A DNA stretch of 8,019 nt from Sphingobacteriales bacterium. Its GTDB lineage: Bacteria > Bacteroidota > Bacteroidia > Chitinophagales > Chitinophagaceae. The stretch's first letter is position 1, and every line of letters starts with the position of its first letter. The stretch is taken from positions 1-8,019 of the forward strand of contig JAHEFC010000177.1 of NCBI GenBank assembly GCA_024640385.1. Reading direction: 5' to 3'. Made by a program: the position numbers and the translations under genes. The notes under the pieces are model-generated. The model did no database searches. It was not told the DNA's origin and worked only from the letters and a program-made list of their open reading frames with translations. Of this stretch, positions 1 through 6,495 are shown one piece after another.

Positions 1-377
1 TCAATACCAATGAACAACAATAAAAGGCTTTGGAATGAAGACACGATCGCCACGCCGCAAAGCACAAAAAATATCAATGCAAAATAATCTGCGGGATTCT
101 TTCCTACCTGTTCAAAGTCAGATCCGGATAAAAGAAAAAATATAAGAGTGGATACAAAAGCAATCGTATTGAACAACAGGCCGAAAGTTCCGAAAGCCAG
201 CATGCCTTTGGTATCAATGGCAAAGAATGATGTTCCGGCAAATTCAAGCCAATTGGCAACGATCAGCAGCAGAACACCCAGTATAGCCACATATTTGACA
301 GAGGATTTGTTTTTCATGACGATGCCTGTATACATCATCACTACACCCCAGACTGCCGATAAGATAATTGCATTCAT
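1..377 (-). CDS. nuoN: NADH-quinone oxidoreductase subunit N, 5' part (cut by window edge)
   Basis: This is the N-terminal 125 residues of NuoN, one of the three antiporter-like proton-pumping membrane subunits of complex I. The start is ATG at 375-377, and the frame stays open to the left edge. The translation begins MNAIILSAVWGVVMMYTGIV and is hydrophobic throughout, with about three to four membrane segments. The last visible residues are F-I-G-I followed by the first two bases (GA) of the next codon. This matches the family motif around the conserved glutamate of transmembrane helix 5 (Glu133 in E. coli NuoN), so the window probably ends inside that codon. It lies 15 bases after the nuoM stop codon and is the last nuo gene in the usual order. 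Identification rests on position after nuoM and on this motif. No strong Shine-Dalgarno sequence is seen; GAAGATCG lies just upstream. Confidence 0.9.
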   Translation of the reverse strand, partial: MNAIILSAVWGVVMMYTGIVMKNKSSVKYVAILGVLLLIVANWLEFAGTSFFAIDTKGMLAFGTFGLLFNTIAFVSTLIFFLLSGSDFEQVGKNPADYFALIFFVLCGVAIVSSFQSLLLLFIGI

Positions 378-392
378 AATCGATCTTCAATA

Positions 393-1859
393 TTATTTGA
401 TGAACTTCCCTATGACCACTTCTGATGCAGACCTGATCATATTGAACATTGGCTCCGGGTAAACACCCACGATAAATATCATTACAACGATCATCACCAG
501 GATAACACGCTCATACAGAACGATATCCCTGAAACCTGCCGTGATCGTATTCAGGTTACCATAAAAAACATTCTTCACCATATTCAGTGTATAAACGGCG
601 GCCAGTATGATGCTTATACCGGCAGCTGCTGCATACCAGGGACTGAATTTATACAGCCCTGCAAACATCATGAACTCACCCACAAACGCATTGGTCAGCG
701 GCAGTGCAATATTGGCAAGGGCGATGACTACCAGCAGGATGGCCAGCGCCGGCGCCTTCTGTGCCAGGCCGCCCAGCTGCGAGATCTTCCTGATCCCGGT
801 CTGCTTTTCGATCAGGTATACCACGATCCAGAGTCCGATGATGTTAACACCATGATTGAACATCTGTATCAGTGCACCCTGCATCGACATCTGGTTTATG
901 GTGAACAGCGATGCCGACATTAAACCGATATGCGCAATGGAAGAATAGGCTATAAGCCGCTTGAGATCATCCTGCACCAGGGCAATACAGGATGCGTATA
1001 GCATGCCTACTACAGCAAGGCCAATAACCACATTGTCGTAATGCCTTACCGCTTCGGGAAACACCGGCAATAACCAACGGATCGCTGCAAACAGACCCAT
1101 CTTCACCATGATGCCGCTAAGTACCATGGTCACTGCAGTGGGTGACTGTTCGTATACATCCGGCTGCCAGGTATGAAAAGGAAAGATGGGCATCTTGATG
1201 GCGAAGGCCACAAAGAACATCCAGAACAACCACATTTGTTCCTGGGCGCTAAGCTGAACATTGTAGAAAGATACCAGCGAGAACGATTGCTCCGGAGTTT
1301 TCAGGTATACATAGATGATCCCGATCAGGAGGAACAGTGAGCCGGCGAACGTATAGATGAAGAATTTGAACGCAGCCTGTATCCTTTTTTCTCCACCCCA
1401 CTGTGAGGCCAGGAAATAGGCAGGGATCAGTGCAAGTTCCCAGAAAAAATAAAACACCAGGGCATCAACGGCCAGGAACACTCCCATCAGGCCGCACTGG
1501 GTCAGCAACATCAGGCCGTAAAATGCATTCGGATTCTTATACGTGCTGCTGTAAGTGGAGGCAAATATCAAAGGAAATGATATGGCGGTGAGCAGGCATA
1601 ATATTCTGCTCATGCCATCCAGGAAAAGTGAAAAACTACTGCCCAGCTCAGGAAGCCAGACATAACTTACACTGTTAAGGATATAATGCTTATCGTCAGT
1701 ATAGAGGAGGCTGAAAGCAAATAAAGCCAGTGTGAGTATGGAGGATAATATCGCCCATGCCTTCACTGAACGTTCATTCTTGATGAAAAAACTGACCAGC
1801 CCTCCTATCAGGGGAAGCCAGATCAATAATGCGGGAAAATTGTCGAACGCAGCGAACAT
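393..1859 (-). CDS. nuoM: NADH-quinone oxidoreductase subunit M
   Basis: NuoM is an antiporter-like subunit of the complex I membrane arm and forms one proton channel. The 488-residue product has the usual length and about 14 hydrophobic segments. The residues expected for proton transfer are present: Glu141 in FFWELALIP (E. coli Glu144), Lys222 in FAIKMPIFPFHTWQPD (E. coli Lys234), Lys253 in SGIMVKMG (E. coli Lys265) and Glu395 in AFVGEFMMF of a later helix. The signature DDLKRLIAYSSIAHIG occupies residues 297-312. The start is ATG at 1857-1859, 19 bases after the nuoL stop, and the stop is TAA. A GAGG stretch lies about 12 bases before the start and may be a weak ribosome binding site. Nothing is truncated or disrupted. 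Antisense open frames here are shadows. Confidence 0.98.
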   Translation of the reverse strand: MFAAFDNFPALLIWLPLIGGLVSFFIKNERSVKAWAILSSILTLALFAFSLLYTDDKHYILNSVSYVWLPELGSSFSLFLDGMSRILCLLTAISFPLIFASTYSSTYKNPNAFYGLMLLTQCGLMGVFLAVDALVFYFFWELALIPAYFLASQWGGEKRIQAAFKFFIYTFAGSLFLLIGIIYVYLKTPEQSFSLVSFYNVQLSAQEQMWLFWMFFVAFAIKMPIFPFHTWQPDVYEQSPTAVTMVLSGIMVKMGLFAAIRWLLPVFPEAVRHYDNVVIGLAVVGMLYASCIALVQDDLKRLIAYSSIAHIGLMSASLFTINQMSMQGALIQMFNHGVNIIGLWIVVYLIEKQTGIRKISQLGGLAQKAPALAILLVVIALANIALPLTNAFVGEFMMFAGLYKFSPWYAAAAGISIILAAVYTLNMVKNVFYGNLNTITAGFRDIVLYERVILVMIVVMIFIVGVYPEPMFNMIRSASEVVIGKFIK

Positions 1860-1878
1860 ATTTTCAGTTTACCTCGGT

Positions 1879-3777
1879 TTATTTTCCAAATATCTGGATG
1901 ATGAAAAACACAACAGTTGCCACAACCATGATCAGAATATAAGATCCAACCTGGCCACTCTGTAACCATCTCAACTGGCGGCTGCTGTATTGTATGAATT
2001 TTCCTGTACCGTTCACGATACCGTCAATGGCTGATCTTTCGATCACGTTATTGAAGAATACCGACAAACCTCTCAAGGGCCTGCTGATGACCGCCTCGTA
2101 GATCTCGTCCACATACCATTTATTTGCAAGCAGTTTGGCAAATCCGGAAGCTTCTTCTCCTGTTTTCGTGTACGCACCAAATTTCTTCAGGGCATAGAAC
2201 ATGATCACCAGGATAGCCAGTACGGTACCGCCCATCATGGCATATTCAGTGTTGTGCGAAATGGCATGAGCTTCCTGCCTTGCGGTGGAATCTGCAAATA
2301 CCGGGGCCAGGAAATGCTGCAACCAGTGTGCATCCTTTGCAAACACTTCCGGAATACCGAGGAAACCAGCCACTACAGCGAGCAATGCAAGGATAACAAG
2401 CGGTATCGTAATGGCAGCCGGTGATTCGTGTAAATGATGCTCCTGTTCATGTGTTCCCCTGAATGTTCCGAGGAAGGTCATGGCGTACAGCCTGAACATA
2501 TAGAATGCTGTCAGCAAGGCGCTGAAGGTTCCGATGAAATATAATACAGGGCTATGCGCAAAGGCGCCCATGAGAATTTCGTCTTTCGAGAAAAATCCTG
2601 AAAACGGCGGTATGCCTGCAATCGCAATGCATCCGATCAGGAAGGTGAGATGGGTGACCGGCAGGTGCTTTTTCAAACCGCCCATATTCCTGATATCCTG
2701 CTCGTGATGCATAGCGTGTATCACACTGCCTGCACCGAGGAATAACAGGGCTTTAAAAAACGCATGGGTCATTACATGGAACACAGCGCCGGTGTATGCA
2801 CCAACACCAAGACCCAGGAACATAAGTCCCAGCTGGCTTACTGTTGAATAAGCCAGTACTTTTTTAATATCGTTCTGCTGGATAGCAATGGTGGCCGCCA
2901 GTATGGATGTGGCAAGGCCAATGACTGCAACTATTGAAGGCGTAACCGGTGCAAGCGTATATAATATGTTACTGCGTGCGATCATGTAAATACCTGCAGT
3001 GACCATGGTGGCGGCATGGATAAGTGCAGATACCGGTGTTGGACCGGCCATGGCGTCAGGAAGCCAGGTATACAGTGGTATCTGGGCTGATTTACCGGTA
3101 GCGCCTACAAATAATAACAATGTTATACCGGTAAGAACAGCCGGTGCGGTATCGTTGGCCCTGGGGAATATATCAGAAAAATTTGTGGTGCCGAACTGGC
3201 CGATCATCCAGAATACAGCCAGCAAAAAACCAAGGTCTCCTATGCGGTTCATCACGAAGGCTTTCTTGGCCGCATTATTATAATCTCCGTTTTTGAACCA
3301 ATAGCCGATCAGGAGATAAGAACAGAGACCTACGCCTTCCCAGCCGATGAACATGATCACATAGTTTGCGCCCAGAACCAGCAGCAACATCGAGAAAACG
3401 AAAAGATTGAGATAGGCAAAATACCTTGCATAGTGATCAGAGCCCTCGTTGCTCATATAGGCAGTGGAATACACATGGATCAGGAAACCAACGCCGGTAA
3501 TGATCAACAGGAAAAGAGATGAAAGCTGATCGATCTGGAAAGCAAAAGGAATATTCAGGCTGGCGGTATTGATAAAACTGAACAGCCTGATCTGCTGGGC
3601 TGTAAATCCGTCTACACGAACTTCCATGAAAATCAGCACACTCAGTATGAAAGATGCCAGTACGGTAAGCGAACCAAAGGCACCTGAGAATGATTTAGGC
3701 AAAACCCTCCTTCCAAGTCCGTTGACCAGGAAACCGATCAAGGGGAAAAGCGGGATGAGATATGTTAGTTTGGTCAT
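1879..3777 (-). CDS. nuoL: NADH-quinone oxidoreductase subunit L
   Basis: NuoL is the distal antiporter-like proton pump of complex I and carries the long lateral helix that braces the membrane arm. I take ATG at 3775-3777 as the start, giving 632 residues beginning MTKLTYLIPLFPLIG; a TTG two codons upstream is possible but less likely. With this start Lys229 (GKSAQIPLYTWLPDAM), His254, Lys342 and Lys399 (FFSKDEIL) have the same numbers as the key residues I recall for E. coli NuoL, and Glu147 (GWEGVGLCSYLLIGY) matches its Glu144. The C-terminal part has the expected charged stretch WYVDEIY (554-560), an amphipathic section, and a final membrane helix near 611-630. It ends in TAA, 19 bases before nuoM. 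The gap upstream is filled by an A/T-rich inverted repeat with no clear ribosome binding site. Confidence 0.98.
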   Translation of the reverse strand: MTKLTYLIPLFPLIGFLVNGLGRRVLPKSFSGAFGSLTVLASFILSVLIFMEVRVDGFTAQQIRLFSFINTASLNIPFAFQIDQLSSLFLLIITGVGFLIHVYSTAYMSNEGSDHYARYFAYLNLFVFSMLLLVLGANYVIMFIGWEGVGLCSYLLIGYWFKNGDYNNAAKKAFVMNRIGDLGFLLAVFWMIGQFGTTNFSDIFPRANDTAPAVLTGITLLLFVGATGKSAQIPLYTWLPDAMAGPTPVSALIHAATMVTAGIYMIARSNILYTLAPVTPSIVAVIGLATSILAATIAIQQNDIKKVLAYSTVSQLGLMFLGLGVGAYTGAVFHVMTHAFFKALLFLGAGSVIHAMHHEQDIRNMGGLKKHLPVTHLTFLIGCIAIAGIPPFSGFFSKDEILMGAFAHSPVLYFIGTFSALLTAFYMFRLYAMTFLGTFRGTHEQEHHLHESPAAITIPLVILALLAVVAGFLGIPEVFAKDAHWLQHFLAPVFADSTARQEAHAISHNTEYAMMGGTVLAILVIMFYALKKFGAYTKTGEEASGFAKLLANKWYVDEIYEAVISRPLRGLSVFFNNVIERSAIDGIVNGTGKFIQYSSRQLRWLQSGQVGSYILIMVVATVVFFIIQIFGK

Positions 3778-3782
3778 TTGCA

Positions 3783-3855
3783 AATTAAAAATTTAGAAGT
3801 AAAAATTAAAAAGGGATGCTGGTCCAATTTTTACTTTTTACCTTTTATTTCTCAA
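3783..3855. repeat. A/T-rich inverted-repeat element filling the nuoK-nuoL gap
   Basis: The gap between nuoK and nuoL is almost wholly taken up by two oppositely oriented A-rich arms, 3783-3812 and 3826-3855, around a short G/C-containing core (GGGATGCTGGTCC, 3813-3825). The best-paired part is an exact 11-base inverted repeat, AAGTAAAAATT at 3797-3807 and AATTTTTACTT at 3826-3836. The left arm matches a sequence upstream of nuoG (7612-7641) at 27 of 30 positions, so this is a repeated element and not a chance A-rich spacer. The stem is nearly all A-T pairs, so it is a poor candidate for an intrinsic terminator, and nuoL downstream must still be transcribed. It may be a small non-autonomous mobile repeat; that is inference. 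Confidence 0.6.
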
Positions 3856-4191
3856 TCAGTGCTTCAACCTGTTAAGGAAGTTGATGTCCACCGAATGTAT
3901 ATTCCTGTACATCATCACAATGATCGCCAGGCCCACACTAACCTCTGCTGCAGCTACCACCATGATAAAAAATACGAACAACTGTGCCTCGGCACCTACC
4001 ATGGTTGCCGCATCACCTGCCAGCGCTGTGGCATGATGCATTTTTGAAAACGCCACCAGCAACAGGTTGACCGCATTCAGCATTAATTCAATACACATGA
4101 ATACGATGATCGCATTCCTTCTGGTAAGTACCCCCATTACACCAATACTGAACAGTGCAACAGCGAGGAATATGTAATAATTTATAGGCAT
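3856..4191 (-). CDS. nuoK: NADH-quinone oxidoreductase subunit K
   Basis: NuoK is a small three-helix membrane subunit of complex I, related to MrpC-type antiporter subunits, which helps couple quinone reduction to proton pumping. The 111-residue product has three hydrophobic helices. Two buried glutamates expected in the family are present: Glu35 in [12 protein letters not shown] (E. coli Glu36) and Glu83 in [12 protein letters not shown] (E. coli Glu72). The motif VLTRRNAI at 21-28 is also typical. The loop between helices 2 and 3 (around [12 protein letters not shown]) is about 11 residues longer than in E. coli, which I believe is common in Bacteroidota. The start is ATG at 4189-4191 and the stop is TGA. 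The gene follows the long heptamer-repeat hairpin and is followed directly by the A/T-rich repeat element. Confidence 0.97.
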   Translation of the reverse strand: MPINYYIFLAVALFSIGVMGVLTRRNAIIVFMCIELMLNAVNLLLVAFSKMHHATALAGDAATMVGAEAQLFVFFIMVVAAAEVSVGLAIIVMMYRNIHSVDINFLNRLKH

Positions 4192-4203
4192 TTACTCATT
4201 TTT

Positions 4204-4277
4204 ATTCCGGATTCCGAATTCCGGATTCCGGATTGAACTATTATGTATTCGGAATCCGCAATCCGGAATCCGGAATT
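4204..4277. repeat. Long hairpin of ATTCCGG heptamer repeats in the nuoJ-nuoK gap
   Basis: The left arm consists of four tandem 7-base units (ATTCCGG at 4204, 4218 and 4225, and ATTCCGA at 4211) plus a partial unit. The right arm, 4247-4276, holds the same units in reverse orientation. Arms 4204-4233 and 4247-4276 pair at 27 of 30 positions around a 13-base loop (TGAACTATTATGT). In the minus-strand transcript one of the three mismatches becomes a G-U pair. No T tract follows, so a terminator is unlikely. The stem begins 2 bases after the nuoJ stop codon and ends 12 bases before the nuoK start. It would therefore sit between two translated genes, where it could affect mRNA stability or the relative output of nuoJ and nuoK. 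The heptamer structure suggests an interspersed repeat family. Confidence 0.75.
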
Positions 4278-4279
4278 AA

Positions 4280-4774
4280 CTAATCTTTCTTCCCTATCAC
4301 CACCGCACCAACCATCGCACTCAGAAACAGTACAGAACTTATTTCAAAAGGCAGCACATAATCATTGAACAGTACCTTACCGAGATTCTGGATCAGGCCG
4401 ATATCCCCGCCCTTGATCTGGGCCATCTGGTTCTCCGTGTTTTTCAACGCTGCAATGATCACCAGCATGAGTGAACCTCCTGCAATTGTACCTGCCCACC
4501 AGAGCCACCTGTTCTTCTGCGGCTCAGTTTCAGCATTCAGATTCATGAGCATGATTACGAAAAGGAACAACACCATGATGGCACCTGCATATACGATCAG
4601 GTTCACAATGGCAAGAAATTGTGCATTCAGGATAATGTAATGGCCCGATATCGCAAAGAATACGGCGATTAGCCATAGAACACTATGTACGGGATTCTTA
4701 CTGAACACCACCATTAATGCACTTAACAGGGCTAAAGCAGTAAGAAACCAAAACAGGATTTCCGTAATACTCAT
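4280..4774 (-). CDS. nuoJ: NADH-quinone oxidoreductase subunit J
   Basis: NuoJ is a five-helix membrane subunit of complex I whose third helix changes shape during turnover. The product has 164 residues. The diagnostic motif VYAGAIMVLFLFVIMLMNL lies at 61-79, with Tyr62 matching Tyr59 of E. coli NuoJ at the pi-bulge. The conserved glutamate of E. coli (Glu55, in EIIVYAGAIM) is replaced here by Asn58 (NLIVYAGAIM); a Gln or Asn at this site is, as far as I recall, common in other bacteria. The C-terminal block FNDYVLPFEISSVLFLSAMV and the ending VIGKKD are typical. The start is ATG at 4772-4774, only 5 bases after the nuoI stop, which suggests translational coupling. The stop is TAG, immediately before the heptamer hairpin. 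Confidence 0.97.
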   Translation of the reverse strand: MSITEILFWFLTALALLSALMVVFSKNPVHSVLWLIAVFFAISGHYIILNAQFLAIVNLIVYAGAIMVLFLFVIMLMNLNAETEPQKNRWLWWAGTIAGGSLMLVIIAALKNTENQMAQIKGGDIGLIQNLGKVLFNDYVLPFEISSVLFLSAMVGAVVIGKKD

Positions 4775-4779
4775 GTCAG

Positions 4780-5355
4780 TTATTGATCGTTTTTGGCTGC
4801 CTTCACATTGGCTTTATGCGCTTCCAGTCTGCCCTGGGCCATCCTGAATTCATCAGGCTGGCTCTTTGGATCCGGGATCAACAGGTCGGGCTTGCCATAT
4901 ATGAAACTCTGCCTTGTAAAATTTGCGGGCGCAAAGGTCTCCGAAAGATAGATCGCATCTTTCGGGCAGGCCTCTTCGCAGAGACCGCAGAAAATACAAC
5001 GCAACATATTTATCTCATACCGCGCAGCATATTTTTCTTCGCGATATAAATGCTCTTCATTGGATTTGCGTTCCGCTGCTTCCATCGTAATGGCTTCAGC
5101 AGGACAGGCCACTGCACAAAGCCCGCAGGCTGTGCATCTTTCCCTTCCTTCTTCGTCCCTGTTCAGGATATGCAATCCACGGAACACAGGACTGAATGGC
5201 CTGGTCTGTTCCGGATAATTAATTGTAGGCCTTTTCTTGAACATGTGCGAAAAAGTGATCGCCATACCCTTTGCAATATTGGGGAGGTACAGCCTCTCCA
5301 TGAATGTCAGGGGCTTTTGCTCAAGTACTTTAGCTCTGTTTGTTAATGTTTGCAT
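4780..5355 (-). CDS. nuoI: NADH-quinone oxidoreductase subunit I, 2x[4Fe-4S] ferredoxin-like
   Basis: NuoI belongs to the hydrophilic connecting module of complex I and holds clusters N6a and N6b, which pass electrons towards the cluster next to quinone. The 191-residue product has two classical 4Fe-4S motifs, CTACGLCAVACP (Cys74, 77, 80, 84) and CIFCGLCEEACP (Cys120, 123, 126, 130). The N-terminal part, containing ERLYLPNIAKGMAITFSHMF (20-39), fits the amphipathic segment that lies on the membrane. The C-terminal tail after residue 165 is charged and rich in Lys and Glu. The start is ATG at 5353-5355; the next Met (residue 19) would remove part of the conserved N-terminus. An 84-base leader with a promoter-like pair and a small hairpin separates it from nuoH. 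The stop is TAA, 5 bases before nuoJ. Confidence 0.98.
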   Translation of the reverse strand: MQTLTNRAKVLEQKPLTFMERLYLPNIAKGMAITFSHMFKKRPTINYPEQTRPFSPVFRGLHILNRDEEGRERCTACGLCAVACPAEAITMEAAERKSNEEHLYREEKYAARYEINMLRCIFCGLCEEACPKDAIYLSETFAPANFTRQSFIYGKPDLLIPDPKSQPDEFRMAQGRLEAHKANVKAAKNDQ

Positions 5356-5361
5356 AGTTCA

Positions 5362-5401
5362 CAGCTTTTAAGGTTTCCCAAGCTGCCAGTTATTAAGGTT
5401 T
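5362..5401 (-). other. nuoI leader: small hairpin and 9-base direct repeat
   Basis: On the minus strand the leader of nuoI contains CAGCTT (5380-5385) and AAGCTG (5362-5367), which can pair. Inside them, GG-GAAA-CC could add two pairs capped by a GAAA tetraloop, leaving a TTAA bulge. The same stretch has two copies of AAACCTTAA, at 5393-5401 and 5368-5376, 25 bases apart. The hairpin ends about 6 bases before the nuoI start codon, so it could influence translation initiation. The structure is short and may be chance. Confidence 0.3.
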
Positions 5402-5402
5402 G

Positions 5403-5433
5403 CAAAAATATTTTTTGTTTAACTATCTCCCAA
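5403..5433 (-). promoter_or_regulatory. Putative Bacteroidota-type promoter upstream of nuoI
   Basis: On the minus strand TATTTTTG (5403-5410) matches the Bacteroidota -7 consensus TAnnTTTG exactly. A TTG (5431-5433) lies 20 bases upstream, within the usual spacing for the -33 element. The predicted transcript would begin roughly 40 bases before nuoI and include a small hairpin. It would give a second entry point for nuoI to nuoN in addition to any promoter ahead of the whole operon. AT-rich spacers can produce such matches by chance, so this is a candidate only. Confidence 0.4.
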
Positions 5434-5439
5434 TTTATC

Positions 5440-6495
5440 TTATTTATTCAACCACAGTATCACAGCTCCGGTTATCAGCATATTGGCCAATGCCAGCGGT
5501 ATCAGTTTCTTCCAGCCAAGGTCCATCAACTGGTCATAACGGAAACGCGGTATGGTCCATCTCACCCACATGAAAAAGAACAGAAAGAACGCTACTTTCA
5601 ACAGCAACGTTACCGATCCCAGCACTGTGACCAGGTTTTCTCCCCAGCTCTGTGCCAGGTTCGCCTCGTTCACAAAGGGGATGTCATAACCGCCAAAATA
5701 CAAGGTTGCCATCACAGCACTGCTGATGAACATATTGATATATTCGGCAAACAGGTAAAATCCAAGTTTCATGGAAGAGTACTCCTGGTGATAACCAAAG
5801 TTCAGTTCATTTTCCGCTTCCGGAAGGTCGAACGGGGTTCTGTTACATTCTGCAAATGCGCAGATCAGGAAGATCAGGAAACCCAATGGCTGAAGTAACA
5901 CATTCCAGATCCCGCTGCTCACCTGTTGTTCCACGATCGTTTTCATACTCAAAGAGCCCGTCAGCATCAGCAGGGCGATCAGGCTCAGACCCATAGCCAG
6001 CTCATAGGAAATGATCTGCGAAGCACCTCTTACTGCTGCGATCAATGAGAATTTATTATTTGATGCCCAGCCACCGATCATGATGCCATAAACGCCCATG
6101 CTCACTACCCCGAAAATATACAGCACCCCAATATTGATATCTGCTATCTGGAGATCAACAGTTCTTCCTGCTATCTCGATCTTGCTTCCCCAGGGAATCA
6201 CCGCACTGGTCATCATGGCAGTGACCATGGCAAGGCAGGGCCCCAGGATGAACAGCCATTTACTTGAAGTAAGAGGAATGATCTCTTCCTTCATAAATAA
6301 TTTCACACCGTCAGCTACAGGCTGCAGCAGACCGAACGGGCCCGCACGATTGGGGCCTCTCCTGTCCTGCAGTATACCTGCCACCTTACGCTCTGCATAT
6401 GTGGCATACATGGCGATGACCAATGACCCCATGATAATCACCACGATGAGCAGGAATTTTTCTAACATTAATGCAAAATCAACAGCTAGCATCAT
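5440..6495 (-). CDS. nuoH: NADH-quinone oxidoreductase subunit H
   Basis: NuoH (ND1 homologue) is the membrane subunit that forms much of the quinone-binding chamber and joins the peripheral arm to the proton channels. The 351-residue product has about eight or nine hydrophobic segments and the usual length. Family signatures are intact: AERKVAGILQDRRGPNRAG (34-52, with Glu35 equal to E. coli Glu36), ISYELAMG (162-169, Glu165 equal to Glu157), and the cytoplasmic loop AECNRTPFDLPEAENEL (215-231), rich in glutamates that line the proton path. RWTIPRFRYDQLMDLGWKK (312-330) is the expected late motif. The ATG at 6493-6495 overlaps the nuoG stop in an ATGA arrangement, which strongly suggests translational coupling; a second ATG follows at once. 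The stop is TAA. Confidence 0.98.
   Translation of the reverse strand: MMLAVDFALMLEKFLLIVVIIMGSLVIAMYATYAERKVAGILQDRRGPNRAGPFGLLQPVADGVKLFMKEEIIPLTSSKWLFILGPCLAMVTAMMTSAVIPWGSKIEIAGRTVDLQIADINIGVLYIFGVVSMGVYGIMIGGWASNNKFSLIAAVRGASQIISYELAMGLSLIALLMLTGSLSMKTIVEQQVSSGIWNVLLQPLGFLIFLICAFAECNRTPFDLPEAENELNFGYHQEYSSMKLGFYLFAEYINMFISSAVMATLYFGGYDIPFVNEANLAQSWGENLVTVLGSVTLLLKVAFFLFFFMWVRWTIPRFRYDQLMDLGWKKLIPLALANMLITGAVILWLNK

Noticed and set aside
3778..3783. TTG start for nuoL two codons upstream of the ATG
   Set aside because: The ATG at 3775-3777 gives a normal N-terminus and E. coli-like residue numbers, and the TTG falls next to the repeat element without a ribosome binding site.
3778..3786. 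TTAATTTG upstream of nuoL as a promoter -7 box
   Set aside because: It does not match TAnnTTTG at the second position and it abuts the start codon, which leaves no room for a leader.
3797..3836. The A/T inverted repeat as an intrinsic terminator of nuoK
   Set aside because: The stem is almost entirely A-T pairs and the operon must continue into nuoL, nuoM and nuoN, so a terminator is not supported.
4182..4199. A five-codon minus-strand mini-frame (ATG AGT AAA TGC CTA TAA) overlapping the nuoK start
   Set aside because: It is too short to be more than chance in AT-rich sequence. It is out of frame with nuoK, and no ribosome binding site supports its use.
5350..5898. A 182-residue open frame on the plus strand, antisense to nuoH and the nuoI leader
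   Set aside because: It is rich in His and Gln with no family resemblance and covers the 3' part of an intact nuoH; it is a shadow frame.
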